Shown here: in pieces, positions 1 to 6,915 of the stretch
Position numbering within the stretch: position 1 is the first letter of the stretch
Layout of the letters: each line of letters starts with the position of its first letter
Assembly: GCA_026169575.1 (NCBI GenBank)
Contig: JAPFCT010000090.1
Coordinates: 1-8,707, forward strand
Source of the DNA: Faecalimonas sp.
GTDB taxonomy: Bacteria > Bacillota_A > Clostridia > Lachnospirales > Lachnospiraceae
Length of the DNA stretch: 8,707 nucleotides
Direction: 5' to 3'
Notes under the pieces: generated by a model
Seen by the model: the letters and a program-made list of their open reading frames with translations, nothing else
Told to the model about the DNA's origin: nothing
Database searches by the model: none
Program-made: the position numbers and the translations under genes

Positions 1-1003
1 GGGCAATACCGATACGCTGTCTCTGTCCTCCGGAGAACTGGTGCGGATATCTGTGGATCATGTACGGAGCCAGACCACACTCTTCCATCGTCTTCATGAC
101 ATAATCCTGCATTTTGTCATCATTCTTCTGGAAGAATCCGTGTGCAAGTAATCCCTCTCCGATGATCTGTCCAACTGTCATTCTAGGGTTTAAGGAAGAA
201 TATGGATCCTGGAAGATCATCTGCATATCTTTTCTTAAGATACGCATCTCTTTTGTCTTTAATCTTGCAAGATCGACTCCATTATCTTTGTATTCTTCGT
301 ATTTCTGGAATGCCGGATCAGAACTATATTTGGCACGAAGTGCAGTAAGTTTTTCCTCCGCTGCAGCAAGTTCTTTTTCTTTCACTGCAATCTCACTGCT
401 CTTATCTTTGCCTTCTGTTTTATCTTCTTCTCTCAGATTACGCAGTACTTTTGCGACTTTGAATTTTTCAAGGATCCGCTGCTCTGCTTCCTGCGTATTG
501 TCTACGGCATAAAATCCTCCGATGATTTGTACGAGATCGAGGAATTCTCTGTTACATTCCTTACGGAGATTCTCGCATTCTTCCTGCTTCTGGAACTTTT
601 CTGCCCCATCTTCCATTTTCTCGTACTCTGCCTTAAGACCTTCTACTTTTTTCTCAAGTTCTGCGATTTTTTTCTTTCTCGGTCCGATACTTTTTACAGT
701 ATCTTCTACATAATCCGGCGCCATCTCTGTCAGAGAACGTCCGTAATACATTGTCTTTCCTTCTGTCTGTGGATAAATCTGCAGGAGCGTTCTTCCAAAT
801 GTAGATTTTCCACATCCGGACTCACCTACCAGACCGACAGTCTCTCCTTCGTAAATATCCAGTGTGATTCCGTCATTTGCGCGGACATACAGCTGTTCTT
901 TCTGGAAGAGTTTTGTCTTCTTGATCGGGAACCACTGTTTCAGGTCTGTAATTCTTAAGAGTACTTTCTTCTCTCCCTGATTTTCCTTATGATTGTTTTG
1001 CAT
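1..1003 (-). CDS. oppF: Oligopeptide ABC transporter ATP-binding protein OppF, with a coiled-coil insertion (3' end beyond window)
   Basis: One of the two cytoplasmic ATPases that power the Opp importer. The reading frame is open from the ATG at 1003 to the window edge, giving 334 codons with the C-terminus missing. Seen: Walker A GESGCGKST at residues 60-68, Q-loop in MQMIFQDPYSSLNPR (Q265), and the signature FSGGQRQRIGIA at 323-334, where the window ends; Walker B and the H-loop lie outside. In ordinary OppF proteins Walker A and the Q-loop are roughly 45 residues apart. Here they are about 200 apart because of a charged helical insert (about residues 95-247). The start is fixed by AAGGAGGG five bases upstream, and it overlaps the end of oppD by 17 bp, so translation is probably coupled. 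The QDPYSSLNPR and signature motifs place it with OppF/DppF rather than OppD. The family call is secure; the role of the insert is unknown. Confidence 0.95.
   Translation of the reverse strand, partial: MQNNHKENQGEKKVLLRITDLKQWFPIKKTKLFQKEQLYVRANDGITLDIYEGETVGLVGESGCGKSTFGRTLLQIYPQTEGKTMYYGRSLTEMAPDYVEDTVKSIGPRKKKIAELEKKVEGLKAEYEKMEDGAEKFQKQEECENLRKECNREFLDLVQIIGGFYAVDNTQEAEQRILEKFKVAKVLRNLREEDKTEGKDKSSEIAVKEKELAAAEEKLTALRAKYSSDPAFQKYEEYKDNGVDLARLKTKEMRILRKDMQMIFQDPYSSLNPRMTVGQIIGEGLLAHGFFQKNDDKMQDYVMKTMEECGLAPYMIHRYPHQFSGGQRQRIGIA
263..721 (-). other. Coiled-coil-like domain inserted in OppF between Walker A and Q-loop
   Basis: This segment codes for about residues 95-247 of OppF. Normal OppF sequence (GRSLTEM, 88-94) stops just before it and resumes with LKTKEMRILRKDMQMIFQDP after it, so it is a clean in-frame insertion. 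It is rich in Glu, Lys, Ala and Leu. It has a long predicted helix at about 100-160, a short Gly-containing turn (IIGGFYAVDNT, 160-170), a second helix at about 171-192, a charged break (EEDKTEGKD), and a third helix at about 204-228. This reads like an antiparallel coiled-coil hairpin projecting from the nucleotide-binding domain. Boundaries are approximate and were judged by eye; the fold is inferred. Confidence 0.8.
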
Positions 1004-1988
1004 GACGGCCCTCCTTCTCAGGATAGAAGCAGCGTACTACATGATCTCCTTCTACCTGTTCCAACTTTGGTTCTTCTTCCAGACATTTCTGTGTCGCATA
1101 TTTACAGCGCGGTGCAAATTTACATCCTTTTGGAAGATCCAGCGGATGCGGCACAGATCCCGGAATCGCTTCCAGACGTGCTCCTACCGGTGTATCCAGT
1201 CTCGGGATCGATGTCATCAGTCCTTCTGTGTAAGGATGTGAGAACGCATTGTCTCTTGCGAAGATCGCATGTGCCGAACACATCTCTACTACCTGACCGC
1301 AGTACATAACTGCCACACTGTCTGCCATCTCATTGATAACACCGAGGTCATGTGTGATGAAGAGGATTGAAGTTCCTTTTTCTTTCTTTAACTCATTCAT
1401 CAGATGAAGGATCTGTGCCTGAATCGTTACATCAAGCGCAGTTGTCGGCTCATCCGCGATCAGAAGGCTTGGCTCACATGCCAGCGCCATCGCGATCATG
1501 ACACGCTGTCTCATTCCACCGGATAACTGGTGCGGATATTGTTTCATGATGGACTCTGCATTTGGAATCTTTACGGATTTTAACATTTCCAAAGATTTCT
1601 TGCTCGCCTCTTCTTTTGAAATCTTCTGGTGTGTCAGATACACTTCATTTAACTGTTTCTCAATCGTATATACCGGGTTTAAGCTTGTCATCGGCTCCTG
1701 GAAAATAACAGAAATTTCATTTCCACGAATCTGGTACATATCATTCTTTGTACATTCTGCAAGGTTGCGTCCCTTAAATGTGATCGTTCCACTGTCAATA
1801 TATCCGTTTCCATCGAGAAGCTTTAAGATACTCATCGCAGATACGCTCTTTCCACTTCCGGATTCTCCTACGATTCCGAGCGTCTTACCGGCTTCCACCT
1901 GGTAAGACACTCCGTTTACTGCCTTTACAATTCCTTTTTTTGTCTTAAAATATGTATGTAAATCATCAACTTCTAATAAATATTCCAT
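987..1988 (-). CDS. oppD: Oligopeptide ABC transporter ATP-binding protein OppD
   Basis: The second ATPase of the importer, 333 residues, normal length for OppD/DppD. Seen in order: Walker A GESGSGKS (41-48), Q-loop VIFQEPMTSLNP with Q97, signature LSGGM (155-159), Walker B LLIADE (175-180), H-loop His213, and the C-terminal oligopeptide-transporter extension starting HPYTEGL (251-257). That extension holds four cysteines (289, 295, 302, 320) in the arrangement of the OppD/DppD family, where a [4Fe-4S] cluster has been seen in a DppD structure. No insertion is present, unlike its partner OppF. The start is supported by AGGAAG four bases upstream, which overlaps the oppC stop codon; only 8 bp separate the genes. 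It should pair with OppF as an ATPase heterodimer under OppB/OppC. Confidence 0.97.
   Translation of the reverse strand: MEYLLEVDDLHTYFKTKKGIVKAVNGVSYQVEAGKTLGIVGESGSGKSVSAMSILKLLDGNGYIDSGTITFKGRNLAECTKNDMYQIRGNEISVIFQEPMTSLNPVYTIEKQLNEVYLTHQKISKEEASKKSLEMLKSVKIPNAESIMKQYPHQLSGGMRQRVMIAMALACEPSLLIADEPTTALDVTIQAQILHLMNELKKEKGTSILFITHDLGVINEMADSVAVMYCGQVVEMCSAHAIFARDNAFSHPYTEGLMTSIPRLDTPVGARLEAIPGSVPHPLDLPKGCKFAPRCKYATQKCLEEEPKLEQVEGDHVVRCFYPEKEGRHAKQS
1009..1016 (-). promoter_or_regulatory. Ribosome binding site of oppF inside oppD
   Basis: AAGGAGGG on the minus strand, five bases before the oppF ATG and within the last codons of oppD. It fixes the oppF start and indicates re-initiation or coupled translation of the two ATPases. 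Confidence 0.85.
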
Positions 1989-1996
1989 GTCTCTTC

Positions 1997-3754
1997 CTAC
2001 CTTTCATTGGATTTTGGATCAACTGCTTTGCGCAGACCGTCTCCAAAAAGGTTGATGCTGATCGTACAAAGTGCAAGTGCGATAGACGGGAATACCCATC
2101 TCCACCAGAACTGAGAGATAACCTCTGAAGACCGGCAGTTGTTCAGCATGTTACCCCAGGATGGGATCGGCTCACCGACACCGAATCCAAGGAATGACAG
2201 ACCGGACTCTGTAAGCATACATGTTGCAAATGAAAGTGTTGCATTTACAATGATAATTGTCATAACATTCGGTACGATATGGCGGAAGATAATATTTCTC
2301 TCACGCACTCCGAGCGCTTTCGCTGCTGTGACGAATTCTTTCTGACGTTCTGCAAGTACCTGTGCACGCACCATGTTTGCAACACCAGGCCAGCTTAAGA
2401 TACCAAGGATGATCATGATCATAATGATACGTCCGATCTCTGATACTTTATTTCCGATCAATGCGGAAAGGATCAATGCCAGCGGAATAAATGGCAGCGA
2501 ACCTACTACCTCTGCGACACGCATCAGGATGATGTCCACTTTACCTGCATAGTATCCTGCGATACCTCCGACAATGATACCGATCACAAGTGAGATGATT
2601 ACGGATACAAATCCGACTGTCATTGTCATCTGTCCACCCTTTAACATACGAAGCGCAACACTTCTTCCGAGGTTGTCTGTTCCGAATAAATATCCTTTCA
2701 GTCCCCATGCCTTAACATTTCCGTCTTTGTCGATCGCATAGTTCTGATAGTATCTGCTGGAAACAGCAACGATATCTTTCATATCGTCCGGCACTTCTAT
2801 CTGCTTATTGTTATTTCCGCCCCATGCCTTTACGCTTCCGTCATCTAACAGAGCGACAACATGGTTACGTCCTGCGGAGAGACTCTCCACATGTCCGTCT
2901 ATTCCTTCCGGGATGCTCTGGATCTTATAATCGTTTGCTCCCCAGCATGCAAGTGTACCGTCTTCCAGTAATGCAAATGCTGTCTTGTCAGTCAGAGCGA
3001 AATCTTTGACTTTTCCCTGGATTTCTTCCGGGATCGCATCAAATGCAGTTGCTCTCTTTGCCAGAGGGATCAGTTTTCCATCCTCTGTGAGGGCAAGACC
3101 TGTCTGGATATTTGTCTTGACTGTCTTTACATCTTCATCTTTCGCTTTGGATGCAACAACATCAATTGAGTTTTCATTTCCCCATTTTACAATGCTTCCG
3201 TCTTCCAGCACTACGATAGATACCTGGAATCCTGCGGAAATTGATTTTACTTTCTTTCCTTTGATTTCTGCCGGGATACGGTTCAGGTTCATACGGTTGA
3301 ATCCCCATGTGAACAGTTTCCCTTCTTCATTCAGTGCAAGAACGTGATCCTGACCAACTGCAATATCGACAACTTTACCCATATCTGCCGGAATCTGTTT
3401 TAATCTTTCTGTCAGTGTTCCCCACTCATATACAACACCTTCGTTATCGATACCTACACCAAATGTCGGTCCAGTCTCGATCTCTTTTGCATTTCCCTGA
3501 AGTTCCTTTGGAACATCAAGAAATTTCATTCCCGGTGCGATGTTCTTCTGTGTCGGGTCCTGATAGTTCATATCCTGCTTCAGCCAGATTGGCAGAATGA
3601 AACACATTAAAAATATCGTAATAAATACGATGGCAGAACCCATGGCGATTTTATTTTCACAGAGTCTTTTTACAATTGTCCGAAAAGGACTCTGCATCTG
3701 CTCTTCTTCTAATACCGAGAGCTTCTTTTCTTCTTTTTTGCCTTTCTTTAACAT
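1997..3754 (-). CDS. oppC: Oligopeptide ABC transporter permease OppC with an extracellular RCC1-type beta-propeller
   Basis: Membrane permease of the importer, 585 residues against roughly 300 for ordinary OppC. Residues 1-35 are a charged cytoplasmic N-terminus, TM1 is about 37-58, and residues 76-351 are a seven-repeat RCC1-like domain. Normal OppC sequence then resumes at LFGTDNLGRSV (356-366), followed by about five membrane segments. The coupling (EAA) helix that contacts an ATPase is EFVTAAKALG (473-482) and following residues, and the C-terminal GLSFLGFGV motif and FGDGLRKAVDP end are typical. With the cytoplasmic N-terminus normal for the family, the loop after TM1, and hence the propeller, faces outside. 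The ATG is preceded by GGAGG seven bases upstream and lies 16 bp after oppB. The frame is continuous, so this is a true fusion rather than two genes. The permease call is secure; what the propeller binds is unknown. Confidence 0.96.
   Translation of the reverse strand: MLKKGKKEEKKLSVLEEEQMQSPFRTIVKRLCENKIAMGSAIVFITIFLMCFILPIWLKQDMNYQDPTQKNIAPGMKFLDVPKELQGNAKEIETGPTFGVGIDNEGVVYEWGTLTERLKQIPADMGKVVDIAVGQDHVLALNEEGKLFTWGFNRMNLNRIPAEIKGKKVKSISAGFQVSIVVLEDGSIVKWGNENSIDVVASKAKDEDVKTVKTNIQTGLALTEDGKLIPLAKRATAFDAIPEEIQGKVKDFALTDKTAFALLEDGTLACWGANDYKIQSIPEGIDGHVESLSAGRNHVVALLDDGSVKAWGGNNNKQIEVPDDMKDIVAVSSRYYQNYAIDKDGNVKAWGLKGYLFGTDNLGRSVALRMLKGGQMTMTVGFVSVIISLVIGIIVGGIAGYYAGKVDIILMRVAEVVGSLPFIPLALILSALIGNKVSEIGRIIMIMIILGILSWPGVANMVRAQVLAERQKEFVTAAKALGVRERNIIFRHIVPNVMTIIIVNATLSFATCMLTESGLSFLGFGVGEPIPSWGNMLNNCRSSEVISQFWWRWVFPSIALALCTISINLFGDGLRKAVDPKSNER
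2702..3529 (-). other. Seven-repeat RCC1-type propeller domain within OppC
   Basis: Codes for residues 76-351 of OppC. Seven units of 39-41 residues each end in a short strand of the form A-L-x-E-D-G-x-hydrophobic-x-x-W-G. The Trp of the closing WG falls at 111, 150, 191, 271, 311 and 350; in repeat 4 (near 231) WG is replaced by LA. Most units also contain a linker such as VPKELQG (81), IPADMG (121), IPAEIKG (160), IPEEIQG (241), IPEGIDG (281) or VPDDMKD (321). This is the bacterial RCC1-repeat pattern, and seven units are what a closed propeller needs. The repeats are diverged from one another, so this is not a recent tandem expansion. Confidence 0.92.
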
Positions 3755-3770
3755 GTGCTTTCCTCCATGA

Positions 3771-4754
3771 TTACTCTAATTTGATTCGTGGATCTACGAA
3801 ACAGTAACAGATGTCTGTGACCAGGTTGGACACGAGCGCCAGTAAGATATAGAACATCTGCATGGCAAGAGCTACTGTATAATCCTGCTGGTTCAAAGAG
3901 TCGATGAGGAGTTTTCCTACACCTTTCCAAGAGAACAGTGTCTCGATAATGATCGATCCACCGAAGATTGCAACGATAGAACCTACAACAAATCCAGTGA
4001 TCGGGATCAGTGCATTTCGGAATGCATGTTTGTAGATTACTGTCTTCTCACGTAATCCCTTTGCCCTTGCAGTTCTTACATAGTCCATGGATAAAGCATC
4101 AAGCAATGCACCTCTGACATATCTTGTCATTCCACCGAGTCCGGCAAAGACCATAACGATTACCGGCAGACAGAGATGGTACAGATAATCGCCGACCGCA
4201 CGGATTCCCGTATAGTTTGCTCCGGTCGTCACCATACCACTGATCGGGAAGATCGGAATTGTAATCGCAAACAGGAAGATAAAGATCAACGCTGTGATGA
4301 AAGACGGAATACTGATACCGATGATCGTTGTCACCTGAACCGTCGTATCAAACACAGAATTCTGCTTGACTGCCGCCTTGATTCCAAGAGGAATCGTGAT
4401 CAAAAACAACAAGATATAATATACAATATTCAGACAGACCGTATTTTTCATTGGCGGTCCTACAAGCTGAAGAACCGGAACTCTGAATACAGAAGAATAT
4501 CCAAAATCACCTTTTAATACGTTTCCAAACCAGCTGAAATACTGAACAATGACTGGCTTATCCAGTCCGAGACGTGCCCTTGCGTCCTGATAAAGTCTTT
4601 CGTACTCTTCAGGAGATACGCTCATCTTCTGTCCTTCGACCATCATACGCGCCGGATCTCCCGGAACCATCTTGAACAGTCCGAACAACAGAATGGACAG
4701 TATAAAGAATACGACTACCATATAGGAAAGTCTTTTTAAAATGTATTTAACCAT
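3771..4754 (-). CDS. oppB: Oligopeptide ABC transporter permease OppB
   Basis: The partner permease, 327 residues from the chosen start, normal length for OppB/DppB and without insertions. Residues 1-8 are basic and TM1 spans about 9-28, followed by the family motif KMVPGDPAR (28-36). An extracellular segment contains LGLDKPVIVQY and GDFGYS, then come about five further membrane segments. The EAA coupling helix is DYVRTARAKGLREK (224-237), and the protein ends VDPRIKLE, typical of the family. I chose the ATG at 4754 (MVKYILKRL), since permeases of this family usually begin so. A GTG at 4769 would add five residues but has no ribosome site before it. The ATG has only a weak GTGGGG about nine bases upstream, so initiation may be inefficient. 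It lies after a terminator-like region and before oppC. Confidence 0.95.
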   Translation of the reverse strand: MVKYILKRLSYMVVVFFILSILLFGLFKMVPGDPARMMVEGQKMSVSPEEYERLYQDARARLGLDKPVIVQYFSWFGNVLKGDFGYSSVFRVPVLQLVGPPMKNTVCLNIVYYILLFLITIPLGIKAAVKQNSVFDTTVQVTTIIGISIPSFITALIFIFLFAITIPIFPISGMVTTGANYTGIRAVGDYLYHLCLPVIVMVFAGLGGMTRYVRGALLDALSMDYVRTARAKGLREKTVIYKHAFRNALIPITGFVVGSIVAIFGGSIIIETLFSWKGVGKLLIDSLNQQDYTVALAMQMFYILLALVSNLVTDICYCFVDPRIKLE

Positions 4755-4791
4755 TCTTTGCAACCCCACTTTTTATTTTTAGTAAAGAAAG

Positions 4792-4807
4792 GCACTGAAC
4801 CCAGTGC
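4792..4807. repeat. Small hairpin upstream of oppB
   Basis: A six-base inverted repeat, GCACTG and CAGTGC, around a four-base loop. On the minus-strand transcript it is followed by CTTTCTTT, a poor terminator tail. On the plus strand it is followed by TTTTT and the stem can extend by four A/G-T pairs, a better terminator, but I see no plus-strand gene that would need one. It abuts the 18-bp hairpin to its right. Confidence 0.6.
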
Positions 4808-4857
4808 TTTTTATCACATCGGAAAATCCATCATCTGCCTTTCCGATGTGATAAAAA
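4808..4857. repeat. Perfect 18-bp inverted repeat between oppA and oppB
   Basis: The arm TTTTTATCACATCGGAAA (4808-4825) is matched exactly by TTTCCGATGTGATAAAAA (4840-4857), with a 14-base loop. In the oppA-oppB transcript this makes a long hairpin whose 5' arm begins with the U-tract of the preceding terminator. It has no strong U-run after it, so it looks more like an RNA-stabilising or processing element than a second terminator. That role is inferred. Confidence 0.75.
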
Positions 4858-4880
4858 AGGAAGCGGACAGAGCCGCCTCC
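4853..4880 (-). terminator. Intrinsic terminator or attenuator after oppA
   Basis: On the minus strand GGAGGCGG pairs with CCGCTTCC (one G-U pair) around the loop CTCTGT, and TTTTTT follows directly. It lies about 28 bases after the oppA stop codon. On the plus strand the G-U pair becomes an A-C mismatch, so the element is directional. Because oppB to oppF have no other obvious promoter in the gap, partial read-through here would give more oppA than permease and ATPase message, a common arrangement for binding-protein operons. Confidence 0.8.
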
Positions 4881-4907
4881 CTCCTTATCGCTTATCTTAT
4901 CTGGCGC

Positions 4908-6839
4908 TTATTCTTCAATGTATGCATCCAGAACGAATCCCCACCAGTTGTCATATGCACGTGGAACGAAGTTCTTTAACTTCGGATTGTAGAACCAGTA
5001 GTCTGTACCCGTTGACATTACAACACCCGGAAGTTCTTTGTTAATCTCTTTCTGGAAATCAACAAATAGTTTTCTGTATGTTTCTGTGTCACCCGGCTCT
5101 ACTTTTCTCATTTCCTGCGTAATACCCTTTAATTCCGGATCGCTTACACGGTAGTAGTTCCAAAGTCCCATACGCTCCGGTGCATCATCAAAGAAGTACC
5201 ACCATGCACTGAGTTCTGGTAATACAACACCAACACTGAATACATGATATGTAGGATCTACACCTTCACGGTTCAGATGATTAATGATCTGAGTGAAATC
5301 CATCTTTGTTCCTTTGATCTGCATACCGATTTTCTCTGCTTCCGGTGGAATAACCGTATTGCAGAGGTTGTTCTGCTCATTTTCCTGGTATGCCCATTCG
5401 ATTACTAACGGCATCAGTTCTCCGTCTACTTCTTTGTAACGAACCTTATCTGTTCCTTCTACGAACTCTCCGCCACTCTCATTTAATGTCCATCCGCCGT
5501 CGATCAGTTCTTGTTTTGCTTTGTCGATATCGTATGTATAATGTGTCAGTTCGCCTTCCAGCTCGTCCTTTGTTGCCTGATAATCTTCCATCGCCTCTGT
5601 TGCAACACAGTCTGCCACACTTGCATATCCGCCAGTCAGCTGTTTGTTAATCTCGTCACGGTCAATGATATAGGCAAATGCACGACGTACTTCCGGGAAC
5701 TGGGACGGTCCGAAGTCACATGCGAAACGGAATTCACTTACAGAGTCCTGAGGTACCACTCCATAGTTTGCTTTGATTGCTCCTTCTTCAACTTTTGTCA
5801 GAGTAGAGTCAATCGTCTCGCCTTTGCTTGTTTTGAAGAAGTCAACGGTACCTTTCTCAAATTCATCTCTCCATGTCTCAGTTGCAACTGGTTTTGAAAT
5901 GATCTTCTCGATATGTGGTGTTGTTCCGTCATATTTTCCAAGATATTCTTTGTTGATTTCTAACTCAACAGTCTCAGTACCGATGTCTACTTTCTTTAAC
6001 TGGTATGGTCCGCAGACAACCGGTCTCTTATAACGGAAACCTGTCTCTGGATCAAGCAGTGTCTCACGGAGTAAGTCTGTTGTAAATTTATCATTAAAGT
6101 AACATCCGTTTCCGTCATCTTTGATCTCTACTCCCGGTGCGATCGCTGCCATCGGAGCTGGTTCAAATCCAATGGAATCAAGGATGTAGTAGTCCGGAAG
6201 ATTTTCCGCTGCTACTGTAAATGAAAATTCATATTCTCCAAGAAGACGAACACCTGTGAATTCTTTTGTCTTTCCTTCGCGGAATCCATCAAATCCAACT
6301 AAAGTGCTTCCCATTGTTGCATCGCCTTCACATTCAGAGAACTGTTTTGAAGAACGTAACAGAATGTGGAACACATAATCTTTTGCTGTGATCTTAGATC
6401 CATCATTCCATTTCAGATTATCATTCAGTGTAATCGTATAAGTTCTGGAACCATCCTCATTGTCTGTCTCCTCATGAGATTTTACAACAACCGGATCCCA
6501 GTCTTTCACACGTTCTCTTGTGATATCTGTAAGTCCATAACCGTTCATCAGTCTGATGAAGCCTGTATTGGTAGCGTTTGCTGACCATCCCTCCATCATA
6601 TCTGGTGATAAGGATCCTGGAACGATCTGTACTACGAACTGACCTCCTACTGGTGCATCTTCCGGTGGCGCCTGCGGTTCCGCTGTCTGTTCTACACCAA
6701 CTTCCTTATCTGCGGTGCTTGCTTCTTTGCTGTCTCCCTTTCCTGATGATGAATTGCTGCTAACGCCGCCTCCGCCACAAGCGGTAAGAGACATAGCCAT
6801 TGTTCCTGCAAGCAGACATGCAACTACTTTCTTCTTCAT
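4908..6839 (-). CDS. oppA: Oligopeptide-binding lipoprotein OppA (solute-binding protein family 5)
   Basis: The extracellular substrate receptor, 643 residues, longer than the usual 530-560 for OppA. Residues 1-20 are a lipoprotein signal peptide (MKKK, hydrophobic core, lipobox LTAC), giving a lipid-anchored Cys21. A flexible linker rich in Gly, Ser, Glu and Pro follows to about residue 64. The mature fold starts near GGQFVVQIVPG and includes family-5 features such as LNDNLKWNDGSKITAKDYVF, KRPVVCGPYQL, EVRRAFAYIIDRDEI and the hinge-side repeat of lobe II. AAGGAGG lies 11 bases before the ATG, and a strong promoter lies just upstream. As first gene before oppBCDF it should deliver substrate to the OppB/OppC channel. 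The ligand cannot be told from sequence; peptides are likely, but family-5 proteins also bind nickel, sugars and other solutes. Confidence 0.95.
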   Translation of the reverse strand: MKKKVVACLLAGTMAMSLTACGGGGVSSNSSSGKGDSKEASTADKEVGVEQTAEPQAPPEDAPVGGQFVVQIVPGSLSPDMMEGWSANATNTGFIRLMNGYGLTDITRERVKDWDPVVVKSHEETDNEDGSRTYTITLNDNLKWNDGSKITAKDYVFHILLRSSKQFSECEGDATMGSTLVGFDGFREGKTKEFTGVRLLGEYEFSFTVAAENLPDYYILDSIGFEPAPMAAIAPGVEIKDDGNGCYFNDKFTTDLLRETLLDPETGFRYKRPVVCGPYQLKKVDIGTETVELEINKEYLGKYDGTTPHIEKIISKPVATETWRDEFEKGTVDFFKTSKGETIDSTLTKVEEGAIKANYGVVPQDSVSEFRFACDFGPSQFPEVRRAFAYIIDRDEINKQLTGGYASVADCVATEAMEDYQATKDELEGELTHYTYDIDKAKQELIDGGWTLNESGGEFVEGTDKVRYKEVDGELMPLVIEWAYQENEQNNLCNTVIPPEAEKIGMQIKGTKMDFTQIINHLNREGVDPTYHVFSVGVVLPELSAWWYFFDDAPERMGLWNYYRVSDPELKGITQEMRKVEPGDTETYRKLFVDFQKEINKELPGVVMSTGTDYWFYNPKLKNFVPRAYDNWWGFVLDAYIEE

Positions 6840-6846
6840 CTTACTT

Positions 6847-6857
6847 ACTTCCTCCTT
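6847..6857 (-). promoter_or_regulatory. Ribosome binding site of oppA
   Basis: An AAGGAGG sequence on the minus strand about 11 bases before the oppA ATG at 6839, slightly longer spacing than usual. It supports this start, which also gives a complete lipoprotein signal peptide. Confidence 0.8.
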
Positions 6858-6879
6858 GTTTTTGGGTTTTGAATAAATC

Positions 6880-6895
6880 TGTTAAGATATTAACA
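6880..6895. promoter_or_regulatory. Dyad over the oppA -10 region, candidate operator
   Basis: A perfect inverted repeat TGTTAA-GATA-TTAACA covers the -10 box and reaches the likely transcription start. A protein bound here would block RNA polymerase. It does not fit the CcpA cre pattern (no central CG, 16 rather than 14 bases). Part of the symmetry could be chance, since the -10 box is itself A/T-rich. Confidence 0.45.
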
Positions 6896-6915
6896 TGTTT
6901 ATGCATTTTGTGCAA
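6887..6915 (-). promoter_or_regulatory. Sigma-A-type promoter of oppA
   Basis: On the minus strand a -35 box TTGCAC (6915-6910) and a -10 box TAATAT (6892-6887) are separated by 17 bases, and the spacer ends in TGT, an extended -10 TGn motif. Transcription would start near 6880, giving an untranslated leader of about 40 bases with the oppA ribosome site. It is the best promoter match I see in the gap and probably drives the whole opp operon. Confidence 0.8.

Noticed and set aside
114..958. Overlapping plus-strand frames of up to 143 codons opposite oppF
   Set aside because: They are antisense shadows of the conserved oppF coding frame, with Ser/Phe/Leu-rich low-complexity translations.
1997..3754. 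Possibility that oppC plus the propeller is an assembly error or two merged genes
   Set aside because: The frame is continuous, normal OppC sequence lies on both sides, the insertion is at a natural loop, and the gene has one ribosome site in a tight operon.
4808..4857. The 18-bp inverted repeat as the ends of a mobile element or an attachment site
   Set aside because: The arms enclose only 14 bases, there is no transposase or target duplication, and it lies in a transcribed gap next to a terminator.
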